Source: Bacillus sp. FJAT-29814
GTDB taxonomy: Bacteria; Bacillota; Bacilli; Bacillales; Cytobacillaceae
Assembly (NCBI RefSeq): GCF_001510715.1
Contig: NZ_LMTJ01000005.1
Coordinates: 140,360-204,359 of the forward strand
Direction of reading: 5' to 3'
Length of the DNA: 64,000 nt
Shown: one piece after another, positions 9,971 through 18,950 of the stretch
Position numbering within the stretch: the first letter of the stretch is position 1
Layout: each line of letters begins with the position of its first letter
Position numbers and translations under genes: made by a program
The notes under the pieces: model-generated
Told to the model about the DNA's origin: nothing
The model's database searches: none
What the model saw: only the letters and a program-made list of their open reading frames with translations

Positions 9971-11734
9971 ATGTTGCGAAAAACAAAAATAGTATGTACG
10001 ATTGGTCCCGCAAGTGAGAGCGTGGAGAAATTATCACAATTGCTGACATCGGGAATGAATGTGGCCCGCTTAAATTTTTCTCATGGAGATTTTGAGGAGC
10101 ATGGGGCAAGAATTAGAAATATTCGTGAGGCAGCCGCGCAAATAGGAAAAAACGCTGCTATTCTTCTGGACACAAAAGGACCGGAAATTCGCACACATAA
10201 CATGGCAAACGGGGCTATTGAACTTAAGGCAGGGGACAATATCATTGTCTCCATGACAGAAGTCGAAGGAACAACAGAAAAGTTTTCCGTTACATATCCT
10301 GGTTTAATTGAGGATGTTCATGTTGGCTCGAAAATTCTTTTAGACGATGGTTTAATCGGTCTCGAAGTCTTAAAAGTGGATCATGCCGCAAATGAAATTC
10401 ATACTAAAATTTTAAATAGCGGAACGTTAAAAAACAAAAAAGGGTGTAATGTTCCCGGTGTTTCAGTAAATTTACCGGGCATCACCGAAAAGGATAAAAA
10501 GGATATCCTGTTTGGTATTGAGCAAGGCGTTGATTTTGTCGCAGCCTCATTTGTTCGCCGTGCTAAAGATGTCTTAGAAATTCGTCAATTGTTAGAGGAA
10601 AACAATGCGGCCCATATCCAAATCATTCCTAAAATCGAAAATCAGGAAGGCGTTGACAATATCGACGAAATTCTTGAGGTTTCGGACGGCCTAATGGTGG
10701 CGCGTGGTGATTTGGGCGTGGAAATCCCTGCGGAAGAAGTGCCGCTTGTACAAAAAATGCTGATTAAAAAATGTAATGCCTTTGGGAAGCCTGTCATTAC
10801 TGCAACACAGATGCTTGATTCAATGCAGCGGAACCCTAGACCTACTAGAGCCGAAGCAAGTGACGTGGCAAATGCCATCTTTGATGGAACAGATGCCATC
10901 ATGTTATCCGGTGAAACAGCTGCCGGCCAATATCCTGTTGAAGCAGTCCAAACAATGCATAATATTGCCTTGAGAGCGGAGCAGGCTCTTGAACATAAGG
11001 AGATTTTATCCAACCGGAGCAAGAATACTGAGCATAACGTTACAGACGCAATTTGTCAGTCGGTAGCTCATACCGCATTGAATTTAGACGTGAAGTCCAT
11101 CATTACGCCGACAGAAAGCGGCCACACCGCAAGAATGATTTCGAAGTATCGCCCAAAAGCCTCCATTGTCGCGGTCACAGCCAACGAAGAAGTGTGCCGC
11201 CGCTTATCTTTAGTTTGGGGCGTCTACCCGCAATTAGGACGAGTTGCCCAAACAACGGATGAAATGGTTGAAATAGCCATTGAGGAAGGCTTGAACAGTG
11301 GGATTGTCCAGCACGGGGATTTAGTGGTGATTACTGCCGGTGTTCCGGTCGGTGAGGCTGGAACCACCAATTTGATGAAGATTCATATCGTCGGCGATAT
11401 CCTTGCAAAGGCGCAGGGAATTGGACGGAAATCTGCTTTTGGCAGGGTCGTGACTGCACGCAATGCGCAGGAAGCCATTGAAAAAACAAAATCAGGTTCA
11501 ATCCTTGTAACAATTGGGTCGGACCGCGAAATGGTTGCGGCAATTGAAAAGTGCGCTGCTCTGATTACGGAGGAAGGCGGATTGACCAGCCATGCGGCGG
11601 TTGTAGGCTTGAGCCTCGGTATTCCGGTAATTGTGGGAGTTGAAAATGCATTGGCGTTATTTAAAGATGGGCAAGAGGTAACGGTCGATGCAACAAGAGG
11701 AACTATTTATAACGGTCACGCCAGTGTACTATAA
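9971..11734 (+). CDS. pyk: Pyruvate kinase with C-terminal PEP-utiliser domain
   Basis: A 587-residue pyruvate kinase (PEP + ADP to pyruvate + ATP). The catalytic barrel shows [20 protein letters not shown], the active-site region [10 protein letters not shown] and [11 protein letters not shown] followed by [12 protein letters not shown]. After about residue 475 there is an extra domain ending in [20 protein letters not shown], the PEP-utiliser mobile domain with a T-S-H-A signature, typical of Bacillus and Geobacillus pyruvate kinases and absent from the E. coli enzyme. The start is ATG behind GGAGG. It is the last gene of the pfkA-pyk unit, with a strong terminator right after it. Confidence 0.97.
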   Translation: MLRKTKIVCTIGPASESVEKLSQLLTSGMNVARLNFSHGDFEEHGARIRNIREAAAQIGKNAAILLDTKGPEIRTHNMANGAIELKAGDNIIVSMTEVEGTTEKFSVTYPGLIEDVHVGSKILLDDGLIGLEVLKVDHAANEIHTKILNSGTLKNKKGCNVPGVSVNLPGITEKDKKDILFGIEQGVDFVAASFVRRAKDVLEIRQLLEENNAAHIQIIPKIENQEGVDNIDEILEVSDGLMVARGDLGVEIPAEEVPLVQKMLIKKCNAFGKPVITATQMLDSMQRNPRPTRAEASDVANAIFDGTDAIMLSGETAAGQYPVEAVQTMHNIALRAEQALEHKEILSNRSKNTEHNVTDAICQSVAHTALNLDVKSIITPTESGHTARMISKYRPKASIVAVTANEEVCRRLSLVWGVYPQLGRVAQTTDEMVEIAIEEGLNSGIVQHGDLVVITAGVPVGEAGTTNLMKIHIVGDILAKAQGIGRKSAFGRVVTARNAQEAIEKTKSGSILVTIGSDREMVAAIEKCAALITEEGGLTSHAAVVGLSLGIPVIVGVENALALFKDGQEVTVDATRGTIYNGHASVL

Positions 11735-11735
11735 T

Positions 11736-11769
11736 AAAAAACGTCAGCCTAGCTTGGCTGACGTTTTTT
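11736..11769 (+). terminator. Terminator after pyk
   Basis: ACGTCAGCC pairs with GGCTGACGT around a short loop. The stem is flanked by A- and T-runs and ends in TTTTTTT, so it can work in both directions. Confidence 0.9.
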
Positions 11770-11866
11770 TATGCTTAGCTAATAAGGAATTATAAAATTT
11801 CCCCAATTTTTTCATCTCAGCTTCGCACGCATAAATTCAACTACGCCTCTGTCATCGTCCTAACGG

Positions 11867-11888
11867 ACTCGCCAATCGGCGAGTTTTC
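11867..11888 (+). terminator. Possible terminator between pyk and ytvI
   Basis: ACTCGCC (11867-11873), 4-nt loop, GGCGAGT (11878-11884), then TTTT. It faces the plus strand, although the nearest gene on its right (ytvI) runs the other way. Nothing else recognisable is seen in 11773-11866. Confidence 0.5.
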
Positions 11889-11890
11889 AT

Positions 11891-12988
11891 TTATTTACCT
11901 TTGATAAACTGCCAAATATCATGAAAAACATTTGCGCGGTATAAAGTGCTGATGATTACGAGTGTAACCGGCCCGATGATCAATCCAAGGAAACCGATTA
12001 ATTTAAATCCGACAAATAATGCGATTAGAGTCGCCAATGGGTCAAGGCCGATATTGGAAGATAGAATTTTAGGCTCCATTATTTGCCGTTGTACAAGGAC
12101 AATGACGTACAAAACACCGAGGCCAATGGCCAATCCCATATCGCCGCTGATTACTTCGTATATAATCCATGGTACAAATACGGCGCCGGTACCCAAATAG
12201 GGAATGATGTCGACGATACCCGTTAACAGGGCAATGGTAATCGCATAGTCAACTCTTAGAATTAACAAGCCAATCAGAATGATCACGGTTGTAATTGAAA
12301 TTAGGGTCAGTTGGGCTTTAATAAAACCAAATAACGCCATCTTTAAATCGGCAAACACTGTTTTTCCGCTCGTTCTTGCTTTTTCAGGCACCAATTTGCT
12401 GCCTAGTCGCTGCAAGCGATACCAGTCTTTGCTGATAAAGAAGGTGGCCAATAACGAAAAAATTAGGACAGTTGCGGCATTGGGAAACCATGAAATAATA
12501 TTGGGTATACTTCCGACTAAATCTTGTATGAAGTTGCCCACTGTACTTCCAATCTTGGTGCCGATATTTTGGATATTATTAATAATTGTATCTTTTTGTC
12601 CCGCTTCGAGTTTATTAAATACACTATAAAGTTGATTGTATAGGGATGTAAAGTAATTTTCCAAGAAGGTAATCAATGTATTAAGATGCTGTGGAATTAC
12701 TTTTGCCAAATAATTTGCTCCCGAAACAATCTCCACAATGAGCAAAGTAATTAACCCGGCGAAAATGGCAAAAATAAGGACAAGTGCAACAAGCACCGAA
12801 AGTACCCGCGGCATTTTGGCTTTTGTTTCCAATAAATTTACGATCGGGTTAATGATAAAAGCTATTATTAGCCCAATTAAAAAAGGATAGGTAACCTTTG
12901 AAAGGTAATAAAAGGAAAGGAGACCCAGAACGACTGCACCAATCACTATTAAAAACCTGATTGTCCTATATATGTATTTGAGATTCAA
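11891..12988 (-). CDS. ytvI: Sporulation integral membrane protein YtvI (AI-2E transporter family)
   Basis: A 365-residue polytopic membrane protein of the AI-2E/PerM exporter-like family, called YtvI in spore-formers; the transported substrate is unknown. There are several hydrophobic helices at the N-terminus (IRFLIVIGAVVLGLLSFYYL, then FLIGLIIAFIINPIVNLL) and a glycine-rich C-terminal part with DIIPYLGTGAVFVPW and LDPLATLIALFVGFKLIGFL, both typical of the family. The TTG at 12988 is chosen because GGGAGG sits 7 nt upstream; the earlier TTG at 13003 would place that site inside the gene. It is a lone minus-strand gene between the glycolytic and TCA blocks. Confidence 0.88.
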   Translation of the reverse strand: MNLKYIYRTIRFLIVIGAVVLGLLSFYYLSKVTYPFLIGLIIAFIINPIVNLLETKAKMPRVLSVLVALVLIFAIFAGLITLLIVEIVSGANYLAKVIPQHLNTLITFLENYFTSLYNQLYSVFNKLEAGQKDTIINNIQNIGTKIGSTVGNFIQDLVGSIPNIISWFPNAATVLIFSLLATFFISKDWYRLQRLGSKLVPEKARTSGKTVFADLKMALFGFIKAQLTLISITTVIILIGLLILRVDYAITIALLTGIVDIIPYLGTGAVFVPWIIYEVISGDMGLAIGLGVLYVIVLVQRQIMEPKILSSNIGLDPLATLIALFVGFKLIGFLGLIIGPVTLVIISTLYRANVFHDIWQFIKGK

Positions 12989-13199
12989 TACAAAACCTCC
13001 CAATTAAAATCGGTAACTATATCTTACCATTTTATTAATAATACTGCATAATCTTCCACATTGGAGAGAAGATAATAATTTTGGCGGTCCTGGCGAAAAA
13101 AGTTTCGCCCCTTGATAAAAAAACGAGCTTCGAGTTAAAAGCTTTCTATATTTTAATGTTGTTATGCTAAAATAGCTTTCGAAAAGGTGTGCTTATAAA

Positions 13200-13661
13200 A
13201 TGATCAGTGAGTCGATATTATTCTTGGTTTTGCTATTGGTTATCGGTTTTATAGCAAAAAACAGCTCGTTAATGGTATCTATCGGCGTTTTGTTTTTCCT
13301 GAAACTTCTTGGACTTGATGCCAAGTTCTTTTCTTTTATTCAAGCAAAGGGTATCAATTGGGGTGTTACCATCATAACCATCGCTGTGTTGGCGCCGATT
13401 GCCAGCGGGGAAATTGGTTTTAAAGACTTAATGGCGGCCTTTAAATCCCCATATGCTTGGGTGGCCCTCATTTCCGGGATGCTGGTGGCGCTATTGGCAA
13501 AAGGTGGCGTTAAACTTTTAGGCGAAGATCCCCAAATCACTGTTGCCTTGGTTCTAGGCACCATTCTTTCGGTGTCCATTTTTAAAGGGGTTGCCGTCGG
13601 TCCATTAATTGGTGCCGGGATTGCTTACGCCGGGATGAAACTATTTAGTTTTTTTAGTTGA
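13200..13661 (+). CDS. ytwI: DUF441 membrane protein YtwI
   Basis: A 153-residue, highly hydrophobic protein with four or five membrane helices (SESILFLVLLLVIGFIAKN, VSIGVLFFLKLLGL, VTIITIAVLAPIASG, AWVALISGMLVALLAK, and a C-terminal glycine-rich helix). It matches the DUF441/UPF0756 family, whose function is not known. It starts with ATG and is divergent from ytvI. A TGCTAAAAT at 13165-13173 looks like an extended -10. It is followed by the long citZ leader and is not obviously co-transcribed with citZ. Confidence 0.85.
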   Translation: MISESILFLVLLLVIGFIAKNSSLMVSIGVLFFLKLLGLDAKFFSFIQAKGINWGVTIITIAVLAPIASGEIGFKDLMAAFKSPYAWVALISGMLVALLAKGGVKLLGEDPQITVALVLGTILSVSIFKGVAVGPLIGAGIAYAGMKLFSFFS

Positions 13662-13706
13662 TTTTTTTTAAAATAATATTTTTTTACTATTTTCAGTTCT
13701 ATTTCA

Positions 13707-13735
13707 TTCACAAAAATCTGATTATTGTTTATAAT
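13707..13735 (+). promoter_or_regulatory. Predicted sigma-A promoter of citZ
   Basis: TTCACA (13707-13712), a 17-nt spacer, TATAAT (13730-13735). Transcription would start near 13742, giving a leader of about 255 nt. An inverted pair, ATGTAA (13740-13745) / TTACAT (13758-13763), lies at the start point and could be an operator. Confidence 0.65.
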
Positions 13736-13811
13736 AGGCATGTAAGTATCTCGTTTTTTACATAAACCCTATATGAATACTGTATTTCATGTGAAGGATT
13801 ATTTATTCCTG

Positions 13812-13916
13812 TGAATGAAAGGGCATACAAATTATGGTTGGCTGAGCAAACGCTCAGTCAAACTATATATTTAAGAAATATAAGTCTTCGAAAATATTTC
13901 AATGCCCTTTCTTTCA
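13812..13916 (+). promoter_or_regulatory. Candidate multi-branched structured leader of citZ
   Basis: A closing stem is formed by 13812-13826 (TGAATGAAAGGGCAT) and 13902-13916 (14 of 15 pairs). Inside it lie three successive hairpins: 13838-13861 (10 bp with one G-U, loop AAAC), 13866-13882 (TATATTT / AAATATA, loop AAG), and a small one at 13890-13900. The predicted citZ transcript would contain all of it. No known riboswitch was recognised. Confidence 0.55.
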
Positions 13917-13997
13917 AGATCAATTGTCGGCTTGTCCGCAGAAGTATCACTTTTTTAGTTGGGTAATGGGGAATTTTAGAAAATAAAGGAGAGATTT

Positions 13998-15119
13998 ATG
14001 ATGACAGTAACTCGCGGTCTTGAAGGGGTAGTAGCAACAACATCCTCGATCAGTTCAATCATTGATGATACGCTTACTTATGTTGGGTATGACATTGATG
14101 ATTTAGCTGAAAATGCTAGCTTTGAAGAGGTAGTTTATTTATTGTGGCACCTTAAGCTTCCAAATGCTGAGCAATTGGCAGAACTAAAGCAGCAGCTTGC
14201 TGAAAATGCCACTCTCCCGCAGGAAGTGATTGAACATTTCAAGCTGTTTCCGATTCACACAGTACATCCAATGGCAGCGCTCCGCTCAGCAGTTTCTTTA
14301 CTGGGGTTGTACGATGACGAAGCAGATGTAATGGATGCGGAAGCCAACTATCGAAAGGCAATCCGTCTGCAAGCGAAAATGCCTTCCATTGTGGCAGCGT
14401 TCGCCCGAATCAGAAAAGGACTTGAGCCTGTTGCACCTAGACAGGACCTAAGCTTTGCTGCCAATTTCCTTTACATGTTAACGGGAAAAGAGCCGGATGC
14501 GGTTGCTGTTGAGGCGATTGATAAGGCGCTCGTGCTTCACGCCGACCACGAATTAAACGCTTCGACTTTCACCGCACGTGTTTGTGTAGCTACTTTATCT
14601 GATGTATATTCTGGTGTAACGGCAGCAATCGGCGCGTTAAAGGGCCCTCTTCACGGTGGAGCCAACGAAGCTGTTATGAAAATGCTGAAGGAAATCGGCA
14701 CCCTTGATAATGTGGATCCATATGTTCGCGGCAAGCTTGAAAAGAAGGAAAAAATCATGGGCTTCGGTCACCGCGTCTATCGTCAGGGCGATCCGCGTGC
14801 GAAGCATTTAAAAGCTATGTCCAAAAAATTAACCGAGCTGACAGGCGAACCGCACTGGTATGATATGTCGGTGAAGATTGAAAGCATTGTGACCGGCGAA
14901 AAGAAATTGCCGCCAAACGTTGATTTCTATTCGGCATCCGTTTACCATAGCTTGGGAGTGGACCATGACCTAATGACACCAATTTTTGCTGTAAGCCGCG
15001 TTTCCGGTTGGCTTGCCCATATCCTGGAGCAATTTGAAAACAACCGGCTTATCCGTCCACGCGCGGAGTATACCGGTCCAGGCATGCAAAAATATGTTCC
15101 TATTGAACAAAGAGGATAA
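13998..15119 (+). CDS. citZ: Citrate synthase
   Basis: A 373-residue type II citrate synthase of the short Gram-positive kind; it condenses oxaloacetate and acetyl-CoA to citrate, the TCA entry step. The catalytic histidine region is GPLHGGANEAVMKML, followed by MGFGHRVYR and the catalytic aspartate region NVDFYSASVYHSLGV. The start is ATG behind AAAGGAGAG. It heads citZ-icd-mdh. The 5' leader is long and structured, so regulation at RNA or leader level is likely in addition to promoter control (CcpC and CcpA in B. subtilis). Confidence 0.97.
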   Translation: MMTVTRGLEGVVATTSSISSIIDDTLTYVGYDIDDLAENASFEEVVYLLWHLKLPNAEQLAELKQQLAENATLPQEVIEHFKLFPIHTVHPMAALRSAVSLLGLYDDEADVMDAEANYRKAIRLQAKMPSIVAAFARIRKGLEPVAPRQDLSFAANFLYMLTGKEPDAVAVEAIDKALVLHADHELNASTFTARVCVATLSDVYSGVTAAIGALKGPLHGGANEAVMKMLKEIGTLDNVDPYVRGKLEKKEKIMGFGHRVYRQGDPRAKHLKAMSKKLTELTGEPHWYDMSVKIESIVTGEKKLPPNVDFYSASVYHSLGVDHDLMTPIFAVSRVSGWLAHILEQFENNRLIRPRAEYTGPGMQKYVPIEQRG

Positions 15120-15164
15120 TATTTTACTTTTTTCCGAAAAATTGATTCAATAAGATTGGATGTT

Positions 15165-15195
15165 AAAGGTTAGGGGTTACTATCCTCTAACCTTT
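15165..15195 (+). terminator. Hairpin between citZ and icd
   Basis: AAAGGTTAG (15165-15173) pairs with CTAACCTTT (15187-15195), with an added GG/CC inside. There is no T-run after it. It may be a partial terminator or an mRNA processing/stability element that adjusts citZ against icd. Confidence 0.5.
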
Positions 15196-15246
15196 GCTTC
15201 AGCCTTTTGATATTTCTACGATTTACATACTAGGAGGGGTAGTTTT

Positions 15247-16515
15247 ATGCAAGGAGAAAAAATCACAGTAACAAATGGAGTATTAAACGTTCCTAACAAC
15301 CCAGTTATCCCATTCATTGAAGGAGATGGGATCGGGCCAGATATTTGGGCTGCTTCTGAGAGAGTCTTAAATGCAGCGGTTGAAAAAGCTTATAAAGGCG
15401 AGCGTAAAATAGTTTGGAAAGAAGTTTTAGCTGGAGAAAAAGCTTTCAATCAAACAGGTGAATGGCTTCCACAAGAAACTCTTGATGTCATCAATGAATA
15501 TTTGATTGCTATTAAAGGCCCGTTAACAACACCTGTTGGCGGCGGAATTCGTTCTTTGAACGTTGCTTTACGTCAAGAACTAGATCTATTTGTTTGCCTT
15601 CGCCCTGTAAGATGGTTTGAAGGTGTTCCTTCACCTGTTAAACGTCCACAGGATACTGATATGGTGATCTTCCGTGAAAATACTGAAGATATTTATGCAG
15701 GTATCGAATATGAAAAAGGGTCAGAGGCAGTTAATAAGCTTATTAACTTCTTGCAAACTGAATTGGGCGTTAATAAAATCAGATTCCCTGAAACTTCTGG
15801 TATCGGAATTAAGCCTGTTTCTGAAGAAGGAACAAGCCGCCTAGTACGTGCTGCCATTAATTATGCTATTAAAGAAGGCCGCAAATCATTAACACTAGTG
15901 CATAAAGGTAATATCATGAAATTTACTGAAGGTGCATTTAAAAACTGGGGATACGAGCTTGCTGAAAAAGAATTCGGCGATCAAGTATTCACTTGGGCTC
16001 AATATGACCGCATTAAAGCTGAACAAGGCACAGAAGCAGCGAACAAAGCGCAAGCTGATGCTGAAGCAGCTGGCAAAATCATCGTAAAGGATGCAATTGC
16101 TGATATCTTCTTACAGCAAATCCTTACTCGTCCACGTGAGTTTGATGTTGTTGCAACAATGAACTTAAACGGTGACTACATTTCAGATGCACTTGCTGCA
16201 CAGGTAGGGGGAATTGGTATTGCTCCAGGGGCAAACATCAACTATGAAACCGGCCATGCTATTTTCGAAGCAACACACGGTACAGCACCAAAATACGCTG
16301 GCCTTGATAAAGTTAATCCTTCATCGGTTATTTTATCTGGTGTATTAATGCTTGAACACCTTGGCTGGAATGAAGCAGCTAAAATGGTCATTAAGTCTGT
16401 TGAAAAAACGATTGCATCTAAAGTTGTTACTTACGACTTCGCCCGCTTAATGGAAGGCGCAACAGAAGTGAAAACTTCCGAGTTCGCAGATGAGTTAATC
16501 AAAAACATGGAATAA
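15247..16515 (+). CDS. icd: Isocitrate dehydrogenase (NADP)
   Basis: A 422-residue isocitrate dehydrogenase that converts isocitrate to 2-oxoglutarate with NADPH formation. The substrate serine lies in [20 protein letters not shown]. Other marks are [28 protein letters not shown], the metal site region [20 protein letters not shown] and the NADP-binding [19 protein letters not shown]. Its codons are more optimised than those of its neighbours, as expected for an abundant TCA enzyme. It is the second gene of citZ-icd-mdh, and the ATG follows AGGAGGGG. Confidence 0.97.
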   Translation: MQGEKITVTNGVLNVPNNPVIPFIEGDGIGPDIWAASERVLNAAVEKAYKGERKIVWKEVLAGEKAFNQTGEWLPQETLDVINEYLIAIKGPLTTPVGGGIRSLNVALRQELDLFVCLRPVRWFEGVPSPVKRPQDTDMVIFRENTEDIYAGIEYEKGSEAVNKLINFLQTELGVNKIRFPETSGIGIKPVSEEGTSRLVRAAINYAIKEGRKSLTLVHKGNIMKFTEGAFKNWGYELAEKEFGDQVFTWAQYDRIKAEQGTEAANKAQADAEAAGKIIVKDAIADIFLQQILTRPREFDVVATMNLNGDYISDALAAQVGGIGIAPGANINYETGHAIFEATHGTAPKYAGLDKVNPSSVILSGVLMLEHLGWNEAAKMVIKSVEKTIASKVVTYDFARLMEGATEVKTSEFADELIKNME

Positions 16516-16537
16516 TTGTTTCTGAAATCTTTAATTA

Positions 16538-16563
16538 GGAGGTTGTCTAGTCAGACAGCCTCT
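16538..16563 (+). terminator. Hairpin between icd and mdh
   Basis: GAGGTTGTC (16539-16547) pairs with GACAGCCTC (16554-16562, one G-U). It lacks a T-run, so it is more likely a processing or stability hairpin than a full terminator. Confidence 0.45.
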
Positions 16564-16592
16564 ATCCATTACATACAAAGGGGAGATCTGGT

Positions 16593-17531
16593 ATGTCATT
16601 GAAGCGTAAAAAGGTTTCTGTAATCGGCGGCGGTTTTACTGGAGCTACAACTGCATTCTTACTTGCACAAAAAGAACTTGGTGATGTTGTATTAGTTGAT
16701 ATCCCGCAAATGGAAAACCCGACAAAAGGAAAGGCTTTAGATATGCTTGAAGCAAGCCCTGTTCTAGGGTTTGATGCCAACATCACCGGCACATCCAACT
16801 ACGAGGACACAAAAGATTCCGATATCGTTGTCATCACAGCAGGCATTGCCCGCAAACCAGGCATGAGCCGTGACGACTTGGTGCAAACAAACCAAAAGAT
16901 TATGAAGAGTGTAACACAGGAAGTAGTAAAGTATTCTCCTAATTGTACAATCGTTGTATTAACGAACCCTGTTGATGCAATGACTTATACCGTTTTTAGG
17001 GAATCAGGCTTTCCTAAAAACCGGGTAATCGGCCAATCGGGTGTTCTTGATACAGCCCGCTTCCGTACCTTTGTTGCACAGGAACTAAATTTTTCCGTTA
17101 AAGACATCACCGGCTTTGTATTAGGCGGACATGGAGATGACATGGTACCGCTAGTACGTTACTCCTACGCAGGCGGAATCCCGCTAGAAACATTAATTCC
17201 AAAAGATCGACTTGATAAAATTGTTGAACGTACACGTAAAGGCGGCGGCGAAATTGTCAACCTGCTTGGCAATGGCAGCGCTTATTATGCACCTGCTGCA
17301 TCTTTAGTGGAAATGTGTGAAGCTATTCTGAAAGACCAGCGCCGAGTATTACCTTCGATTGCCTACCTTGAAGGTGAATATGGCTACGATGGAATTTATC
17401 TTGGAGTTCCGACCATCCTTGGTGCAAGCGGAATCGAAAAGGTAATCGAACTGGAATTGACTGCTGAAGAAAAAGCGGCATTGGATAAGTCGGTTGAATC
17501 CGTCCGCAATGTAATGAATGTACTAGCTTAA
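16593..17531 (+). CDS. mdh: Malate dehydrogenase
   Basis: A 312-residue LDH-like malate dehydrogenase, NAD-dependent, interconverting malate and oxaloacetate. The Rossmann motif is [15 protein letters not shown], followed by a D (LVDIP) that favours NAD. The substrate loop is [14 protein letters not shown] and the catalytic histidine is in [15 protein letters not shown]. The length is standard for Bacillus Mdh. The ATG follows AAAGGGGAGA. It is the third gene of the TCA cluster. It also links functionally to the malic enzyme upstream, since both enzymes use malate. Confidence 0.97.
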   Translation: MSLKRKKVSVIGGGFTGATTAFLLAQKELGDVVLVDIPQMENPTKGKALDMLEASPVLGFDANITGTSNYEDTKDSDIVVITAGIARKPGMSRDDLVQTNQKIMKSVTQEVVKYSPNCTIVVLTNPVDAMTYTVFRESGFPKNRVIGQSGVLDTARFRTFVAQELNFSVKDITGFVLGGHGDDMVPLVRYSYAGGIPLETLIPKDRLDKIVERTRKGGGEIVNLLGNGSAYYAPAASLVEMCEAILKDQRRVLPSIAYLEGEYGYDGIYLGVPTILGASGIEKVIELELTAEEKAALDKSVESVRNVMNVLA

Positions 17532-17541
17532 TAATTTATGG

Positions 17542-17575
17542 AATTCGGGGTTCAATCGTTCCCCGAATTTCTCTA
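17542..17575 (+). terminator. Terminator after mdh
   Basis: AATTCGGGG (17542-17550) pairs perfectly with CCCCGAATT (17561-17569). Only a short, interrupted T-run (TTCTCTAT) follows, so it may be leaky toward the MaoC-like gene. Confidence 0.65.
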
Positions 17576-17614
17576 TATAGTTATGAAATCGCTTACAGGT
17601 TGGAGGTGTTATGG

Positions 17615-18091
17615 ATGCTATTAGGAAAAAAACGAAAGCTGGGAAGAAGAATTGAAGAAATTAGCGTTGGTGAAAAATTGGCGTTAACCGAAAAGGTGGA
17701 AGATAAGGAAATCCTCCTTTATTTAGGTTTAACGGACGACGCCAACCCGCTATACATTCAGCATGATTACGCATCGCAAACTCCGTTTGAAAAGCCAATT
17801 GTCCCCGGAATTATGCTGACAGGCATGATTACCTCTGCCATTTCAAAATACATGCCTGGACCGGGAAGCCATATCTTAACTCAGCATATTGATTTCATAA
17901 AGCCCGTTTATCACTATGGAACAGTTGAATTTTTATTTGAGGTCACCGAGGTAAGAAATGAGGAACATTTTATTGTCATCAAGGTAGTAGGGACAAATGA
18001 GGATAAGGAAACCGTCATCAGCGGAAGCCTCAACGTTTGCCCCCCATACCGTCTCGAGGACATTCACGGTAGAGCCCTGGATAACTTTTAA
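17615..18091 (+). CDS. MaoC-like hot-dog-fold protein
   Basis: A 158-residue MaoC/(R)-hydratase-like protein. The hot-dog signature is TDDANPLYIQHDYA followed by FEKPIVPGIMLTGMITSAIS. In (R)-specific enoyl-CoA hydratases the motif is D-x-N-P-x-H; here D42 is present but the catalytic histidine position is Y47, so ordinary hydratase activity is doubtful and acyl-thioester binding without hydration is possible. The ATG at 17615 follows GGAGG by 8 nt. It sits between mdh and phoP, where B. subtilis, as I recall, has no such gene. The function is unknown. Confidence 0.8.
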   Translation: MLLGKKRKLGRRIEEISVGEKLALTEKVEDKEILLYLGLTDDANPLYIQHDYASQTPFEKPIVPGIMLTGMITSAISKYMPGPGSHILTQHIDFIKPVYHYGTVEFLFEVTEVRNEEHFIVIKVVGTNEDKETVISGSLNVCPPYRLEDIHGRALDNF

Positions 18092-18104
18092 TAGTTAATG
18101 AAAC

Positions 18105-18133
18105 AAAAGGAATGTTTGTAGCATTCCTTTTTT
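18105..18133 (+). terminator. Terminator before phoP
   Basis: AAAAGGAATG (18105-18114) pairs with CATTCCTTTT (18122-18131) and continues into a T-run. Confidence 0.85.
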
Positions 18134-18233
18134 GCTTTTCCCCTATAAGGTGTGCAAAGGAAGTATTCTTTGACAAATTAGTTTATAATGAGACTAAATT
18201 AGCTAAATTCATTTACCGGGGTGATGAACATTT

Positions 18234-18950
18234 ATGAAAACTAAAGTATTGGTCGTTGATGATGAACAATCGATTGTAACCTTGCTTCAATATAATTTGG
18301 AGCAGGCGGGATATGACGTAATCACAGCTATGGACGGAGAAGAAGGAAAACGCATGGCTGAACTCGAGGCACCGGATATTATCGTCCTAGATTTGATGCT
18401 TCCTAAATTAGATGGGATGGAAGTCTGCAAGCAGCTTCGACAAGAAAAAATTATGACGCCCATTTTAATGCTGACGGCAAAGGATGACGAACTGGATAAA
18501 ATATTGGGGTTAGAGCTTGGCGCGGACGATTATATGGTTAAACCATTCAGCCCGAGAGAAGTCATTGCCAGGGTGAAGGCAATCTTAAGAAGAACGCAAC
18601 AACTAAAAGAAGCCGTAGATGGAGACTCCGATGAGGGGGCACAAATCAATATCGGGAAGCTAAAAATCTATCCTGAAAAATATGAAGCACTCTTTTCTGA
18701 CCAGCTGCTTGAGCTGACGCTAAAGGAATTCGAACTCTTATTATACCTTGCCCAAAACAAAGGCAGGGTGATGACCCGCGACCAATTATTAAGCGCTGTT
18801 TGGAATTATGACTTTGCTGGTGATACTAGAATTGTCGACGTACATATTTCACATCTGCGAGAAAAAATTGAGGCAGACACGAAAAAGCCGGTTTATATCA
18901 AAACGATTCGTGGTCTCGGTTATAAGCTCGAGGAGCCTAAGCAGGAATGA
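18234..18950 (+). CDS. phoP: Response regulator PhoP
   Basis: A 238-residue OmpR-type response regulator for the phosphate starvation response. The receiver domain has the acidic pocket D9/D10, the phospho-acceptor D53 (VLDLMLPK) and the lysine in DYMVKPFSPRE. The C-terminal winged helix includes LTLKEFELLLYLAQNKGRVM and VDVHISHLREKIE. It starts with ATG behind GGGGTGATG and overlaps phoR by 4 bp (ATGA), so the pair is coupled. TTGACA (18170) and TATAAT (18184) occur upstream but are only 8 nt apart and cannot be one promoter. Confidence 0.96.
   Translation: MKTKVLVVDDEQSIVTLLQYNLEQAGYDVITAMDGEEGKRMAELEAPDIIVLDLMLPKLDGMEVCKQLRQEKIMTPILMLTAKDDELDKILGLELGADDYMVKPFSPREVIARVKAILRRTQQLKEAVDGDSDEGAQINIGKLKIYPEKYEALFSDQLLELTLKEFELLLYLAQNKGRVMTRDQLLSAVWNYDFAGDTRIVDVHISHLREKIEADTKKPVYIKTIRGLGYKLEEPKQE

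Noticed and set aside
11773..11866. A remnant of fxsA (ytzA) expected between pyk and ytvI
   Set aside because: No frame here encodes recognisable FxsA sequence; the gene seems simply absent from this position.
18170..18189. TTGACA and TATAAT upstream of phoP as one promoter
   Set aside because: They are only 8 nt apart. Each may belong to a different promoter, or TTGACA/TTTATA may be PhoP-box-like, but no pairing at 16-18 nt was convincing.
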